From positions 1-28,103 of the forward strand of contig CAZBNW010000023.1 in NCBI GenBank assembly GCA_964493385.1: a DNA stretch of 28,103 bases, written 5' to 3'. The DNA comes from Loki-b32 sp964493385 (GTDB taxonomy: Archaea; Asgardarchaeota; Lokiarchaeia; Sigyniarchaeales; SOKP01). The first letter of the stretch is position 1; every line of letters starts with the position of its first letter. Positions 25,185 to 28,103 of the stretch are shown here, in pieces. The position numbers and the translations under genes were made by a program. The notes beneath the pieces are model-generated. The model saw nothing but the letters and a program-made list of their open reading frames with translations, made no database searches and was not told where the DNA came from.

Positions 25185-25206
25185 ATCTCATATTCCTTTT
25201 GATAAT

Positions 25207-25215
25207 TTTGTATAA
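25207..25215 (-). promoter_or_regulatory. Candidate box A for purA
   Basis: TTATACAAA on the minus strand is centred about 27 nt before the ATG at 25184, placing the expected transcription start at or next to the start codon. An AAAGGAA patch lies about 12 nt before the ATG, so a Shine-Dalgarno-led start is also possible. Confidence 0.4.
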
Positions 25216-25421
25216 TCTAATTCTTAATTTAATCCAAAAAAGATTATTCTATACAGTTTAAAAAATTTTTGGTTGATGAGAACGGAAATAAAATAGATAT
25301 GTAATGATTTTTATATTCGAATTTTCTTGTAAGTCTTAAACTTATTTTAATAAATTTTCAATAATAAAAAAGCTTCCTTCTAAAGAAAGCCAAGATATTT
25401 TTCACTTAGGATACAGGAACC

Positions 25422-26339
25422 ATGCTGAAAAAAACGATTTTGATTGATCTTACACATAATGAAATGTTAAATATTGAAGATAAAGAATTCAAAGATTTCT
25501 TAAATTTTCTTAAAAGATTAGATATAAAGATAAAGAAGAATGAGAATGAGAATATTACTAAAGAAGCATTAGAAAATGTCGATCTTTTGATTATCGGTAA
25601 TCCAATTGATGATTTTTTTTCAAGCTTAGAAATTAAACATGTTGTTAATTATGTAAGAAGCGGAGGCGGATTGTTATTATTAAGTGAATATGGTGCGGAT
25701 CATCTTCAAAAAACTAATTTAAATGATATTGCTGGAAGATTTGGTATTTTTTTTGAGAAAAATATAATTAAAGAAGCGAACGATACTAATCAAAATTGTT
25801 CAAGTATTTTGCATATTCAAAATTTTGTGGAACATCAACTTACAAAGAATCTAAGGGAAGTTATAATTGGAGGAGCTTGCTCCTTATTTTTAAGTAAAGA
25901 AGTAAAACCATTATTGCAAACAAATGATCGTTCTATTTGGTCGGAGATTTATAATAATACATCCGAGAAATGGACAAAAGAAGACGAGAAACGACAAACT
26001 GTTGCAGCCTATACAGAATTTGGTCAAGGTAAAGTCGTAGCAGTTGGTGATATAGATATCTTTACTTCTAATTCAAGAATAGGCATAAATTCATTAGATA
26101 ATCGAAAATTTTTGCAGAACATAATTAATTGGTTAATAGAACCTGTTAGGGAACCTAAGGTAATGGGATATATCCTTAATCAGCTTGGTGAACTGCAATA
26201 TGAGATAAGAGAAACTAACAAGGTACTTAACAATATTATAGAAACAATGACAATATTAGAAAAAAGAATCAGCTATTTAGAAGAGAAGTCTAAAGTACCT
26301 GCGCAACCAGCAGATCCAGAAAATAGTTATGAAAATTAA
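25422..26339 (+). CDS. GATase1/GIFT-like domain protein with C-terminal coiled coil
   Basis: 305 residues. Residues about 3-240 look like a glutamine-amidotransferase-like/DUF4350 alpha-beta fold without a catalytic Cys: 'TILIDLTHNEML', 'VDLLIIGNP', 'VVNYVRSGGGLLLLSEYG' (near 77-95), 'AAYTEFGQGKVVAVGDIDIFTS' and 'NRKFLQNIINWLIEP'. This pattern is shared with the N-terminal GIFT domain of eukaryotic IFT52 and with GldG-type gliding proteins. Residues about 250-292 form a coiled coil, suggesting dimerisation. It starts at ATG 25422 and is divergent from purA. The role is unknown; a scaffolding or ligand-sensing function is more likely than catalysis. The resemblance to IFT52 is by motif only. 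Confidence 0.6.
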   Translation: MLKKTILIDLTHNEMLNIEDKEFKDFLNFLKRLDIKIKKNENENITKEALENVDLLIIGNPIDDFFSSLEIKHVVNYVRSGGGLLLLSEYGADHLQKTNLNDIAGRFGIFFEKNIIKEANDTNQNCSSILHIQNFVEHQLTKNLREVIIGGACSLFLSKEVKPLLQTNDRSIWSEIYNNTSEKWTKEDEKRQTVAAYTEFGQGKVVAVGDIDIFTSNSRIGINSLDNRKFLQNIINWLIEPVREPKVMGYILNQLGELQYEIRETNKVLNNIIETMTILEKRISYLEEKSKVPAQPADPENSYEN

Positions 26340-26471
26340 TCTCTGGAATATAACCTATTCTAAGATATTCGAGAATAATCTAAAGAACTATTTTTTATTA
26401 TAATTAAGTATTAAAAATTTTGATATTTATAAATAGTAAATTATATTATCATCAATCAAATTATTTTAAAA

Positions 26472-26476
26472 GAGGT
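26472..26476 (+). promoter_or_regulatory. Ribosome binding site fixing the abfD start
   Basis: GAGGT lies 6 nt before the ATG at 26483. It supports that ATG over the in-frame TTG at 26420, which would add 21 residues absent from homologues. Confidence 0.6.
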
Positions 26477-26482
26477 AATAAA

Positions 26483-27928
26483 ATGCCTTTAAAAACACCA
26501 GAAGAATACCTTAAATCCATCAAAAGACCTGTAAATTTATATATGTTTGGAGAGAAAGTAAAAGAATTTTGGAACCACCCTATTATAAGACCTTCAATCA
26601 ATACTGTAATGAAGATTTATGAATTAGCCCAAATGGATGAGTATAAAGAGATTATGACAGCAAGATCTCATTTAACAGGCGAGACTATTAACAGATTCAC
26701 TCACATTCATCAATCCGTAGATGATTTAATTAAAAAAGTTAAAATGCAGAGATTACTTGGACAAAAAACTGCTTGTTGTTTTCAAAGATGTGTAGGTTTT
26801 GACGCTGCAAACGCTTTATACAGTGTGACATATGAAATGGATAAAAAAAATAGATCTGAGTATCATAAACGATTTAAAAAATATTGGACTGAGGTTCAAA
26901 CTCAAGATCTAATGGTTGACGGTGCAATGACAGATACTAAAGGAGATCGAAGTAAAAGACCTAATCAACAACCAGATCCAGATGCTTATTTGCATATCGT
27001 GGATGAGAGGGATGATGGAATCATAGTACGAGGAGCTAAGGTTCATCAAACGGGATATTTAAATTCCCACAGAGTGATTATCATGCCAACATTGGCTCTA
27101 CGAGCTGGTGAAGAGGAATACGCTGTGAGTTTTGGAGTAGATACTAATGTTGAAGGAATCACCCTAATTTATGGAAGACAATCTTGTGATACCCGGAAAA
27201 TGGAAGAAGGCAAATTAGATATTGGAAACTTTAAATTTGGTGGTCAAGAAATATTTGTAATTTTTAATGATGTATTTATACCAAATGAAAATATTTTTAT
27301 GAAAGGAGAAGTTGAATTTTCAGGTGAATTGGTAAATCGATTTGCCGGTTTTCATCGTCAATCTTATGGTGGGTGTAAAGTGGGTGTAGGCGATACACTT
27401 ATTGGAGCAGCTTCTTTAATATCAGAATATAATGGTACAGAAAAAGCCTCACACATTAGAGATAAGATTACAGAAATGGTTCATCTAAATGAAACCCTTT
27501 ATAGTTGTGGAATTGCGTGCAGTTCATTAGGATTCCAAAGAGAGGCAGGTAATTATGAAATGGATATGCTTCTTGCTAATGTCTGTAAACAAAATGTCAC
27601 ACGTTTCCCATATGAAATTGGCAGATTAGCAGAAGATATTGCTGGAGGAATTATATGTACCTTACCTTCTGAAGCAGATTTTAATTCTAAGGAAATTGGA
27701 GATTTATTAAAAAAATACCTTTCAACATGTGAAGGAATTAGCGCGGATGATCGCTATAAAGTCTTACGATTCATAGAGAATTTGACTATGGGGGTTGCTT
27801 CTGTTAGTTACAAAACGGAATCCATGCATGGGGCAGGCTCCCCCATGGCACAAAGGATTATGATATCTAGGCAAGCTAATCTAGGGGAGAAGAAAAAACT
27901 TGTAAAAGAAATTCTTGATATCGAATAA
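26483..27928 (+). CDS. abfD: 4-hydroxybutyryl-CoA dehydratase / vinylacetyl-CoA isomerase
   Basis: 481 residues from the ATG at 26483. This flavin and [4Fe-4S] enzyme dehydrates 4-hydroxybutyryl-CoA to crotonyl-CoA by a ketyl-radical mechanism. The four cluster ligands of the clostridial enzyme are all present: C99 and C103 in CCFQRCVGFDAANAL, H291 in FHRQSYGG and C298 in GGCKVGVGD (the clostridial residues being C99, C103, H292 and C299). The FAD-binding region ('GAKVHQTGYLNSH') and acyl-CoA-dehydrogenase-like C-terminus are intact. It separates this gene from plain 4-hydroxyphenylacetate 3-hydroxylases, which lack the Cys set. In archaea the enzyme serves 4-hydroxybutyrate carbon-fixation cycles or the fermentation of aminobutyrate/succinate; no partner genes lie within the window to decide. 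Confidence 0.93.
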   Translation: MPLKTPEEYLKSIKRPVNLYMFGEKVKEFWNHPIIRPSINTVMKIYELAQMDEYKEIMTARSHLTGETINRFTHIHQSVDDLIKKVKMQRLLGQKTACCFQRCVGFDAANALYSVTYEMDKKNRSEYHKRFKKYWTEVQTQDLMVDGAMTDTKGDRSKRPNQQPDPDAYLHIVDERDDGIIVRGAKVHQTGYLNSHRVIIMPTLALRAGEEEYAVSFGVDTNVEGITLIYGRQSCDTRKMEEGKLDIGNFKFGGQEIFVIFNDVFIPNENIFMKGEVEFSGELVNRFAGFHRQSYGGCKVGVGDTLIGAASLISEYNGTEKASHIRDKITEMVHLNETLYSCGIACSSLGFQREAGNYEMDMLLANVCKQNVTRFPYEIGRLAEDIAGGIICTLPSEADFNSKEIGDLLKKYLSTCEGISADDRYKVLRFIENLTMGVASVSYKTESMHGAGSPMAQRIMISRQANLGEKKKLVKEILDIE

Positions 27929-27957
27929 TTGTTTCTGGGAATTTGACTAATCCAATT

Positions 27958-27987
27958 AAAAAAAAAAAAATTTTATTTATTTTTTTC
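27958..27987. terminator. Bidirectional oligo-A/T terminator
   Basis: A13 (27958-27970) directly followed by T-rich TTTTATTTATTTTTT lies between two convergent genes. T-tracts on both strands could end both transcripts. It overlaps the last codons of the partial gene. Confidence 0.45.
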
Positions 27988-28103
27988 AATTTTGACTTCA
28001 ATTAAATTGTAATCCCTTGATCCTAATCCTATTTCTTCAGCTAACTTTAATTGTAATTCCCAATGTTTTGATTCCTTTCCATCCCGATTTAAATTCATCT
28101 CTC
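27973..28103 (-). CDS. Partial CDS, C-terminal end of an unidentified protein
   Basis: An open minus-strand frame enters from the right edge and ends at TAA 27973-27975, giving at least 43 codons with charged, helical content ('KHWELQLKLAEEIGLG', 'YNLIEVKIEKNK'). An in-frame ATG at 28098 makes a 41-residue protein possible, but a truncated longer gene is more likely. Not recognised. Confidence 0.45.
   Translation of the reverse strand, partial: EMNLNRDGKESKHWELQLKLAEEIGLGSRDYNLIEVKIEKNK

Noticed and set aside
25174..25191. Four-codon upstream ORF (ATG AGA TAT GAG TAA) overlapping the purA start
   Set aside because: Likely chance: the TATA-like box suggests transcription starts at or after this ATG, and four codons carry no further signal.
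26420..26482. N-terminal extension of the dehydratase from the TTG at 26420
   Set aside because: A GAGGT ribosome site precedes the ATG at 26483, which gives the normal family length and puts the first two cluster cysteines at 99 and 103.
1..28103. tRNA, rRNA, CRISPR arrays and insertion sequences
   Set aside because: I looked for T-loop consensus (GTTCRANYC), regularly spaced repeats, transposase motifs and terminal inverted repeats and found none; a covariance search could still reveal a diverged RNA.

Overview
This AT-rich window (roughly 30% G+C by eye) reads as archaeal chromosome, most likely from an Asgard archaeon of the Lokiarchaeia type. Signs of this are an archaetidylserine-synthase-like CDP-alcohol transferase, an HdrA-MvhD fusion, abundant winged-helix and zinc-ribbon proteins, TATA-like boxes about 25-30 nt before start codons, frequent TTG/GTG starts, and eukaryote-flavoured proteins: a gelsolin-like/SAP protein, two vWA-RING proteins and a GIFT/GATase-like protein. 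No tRNA, rRNA, CRISPR array, insertion sequence or phage module was recognised.

Layout. 1-6.3 kb: a YkgJ-type Cys-cluster protein, an internally duplicated membrane protein, the HdrA-MvhD electron-transfer protein, a DUF711 protein and a small Cys-rich unknown. 6.3-9.4 kb: a winged-helix protein, a 90-residue unknown, an HSL-type esterase and a FbaB-like class I aldolase. 9.5-13.3 kb: zinc ribbon-HEAT, gelsolin-SAP, a split zinc ribbon/LURP-one protein and the CDP-alcohol transferase. 13.3-18.8 kb: a large TrmB-like coiled-coil protein divergent from two tandem vWA-RING-zinc-ribbon paralogues, then a membrane PH-like protein. 19-21.4 kb: a class III aminotransferase paired with a diaminopentanoate-dehydrogenase-like enzyme. 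21.5-23.1 kb: a DUF47/PhoU-like plus PiT phosphate transporter operon. 23.3-28.1 kb: DUF2284, purA, a GIFT-like protein, 4-hydroxybutyryl-CoA dehydratase and the end of one more gene.

The standout is purA (adenylosuccinate synthetase). Its reading frame breaks inside the P-loop motif WGDEGKGK. Removing exactly 31 nt restores a full 433-residue enzyme. Those 31 nt are bounded by a bulge-helix-bulge (BHB) fold with two 3-nt bulges around a 4-bp helix, and both predicted cuts fall between bulge nucleotides 2 and 3. This is the signature of an archaeal intron cut by the tRNA splicing endonuclease, here in a protein-coding gene. A second candidate lies in the zinc ribbon/LURP-one gene, where about 30 extra nt carrying an in-frame TGA split one protein into two reading frames; its BHB fold is weaker.

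The metabolic genes fit an anaerobe that uses flavin-based electron transfer (HdrA-MvhD), sugar-phosphate interconversion (aldolase), and amino-acid or acyl-CoA metabolism (aminotransferase/dehydrogenase pair, 4-hydroxybutyryl-CoA dehydratase). They are scattered single genes or pairs rather than one pathway operon.
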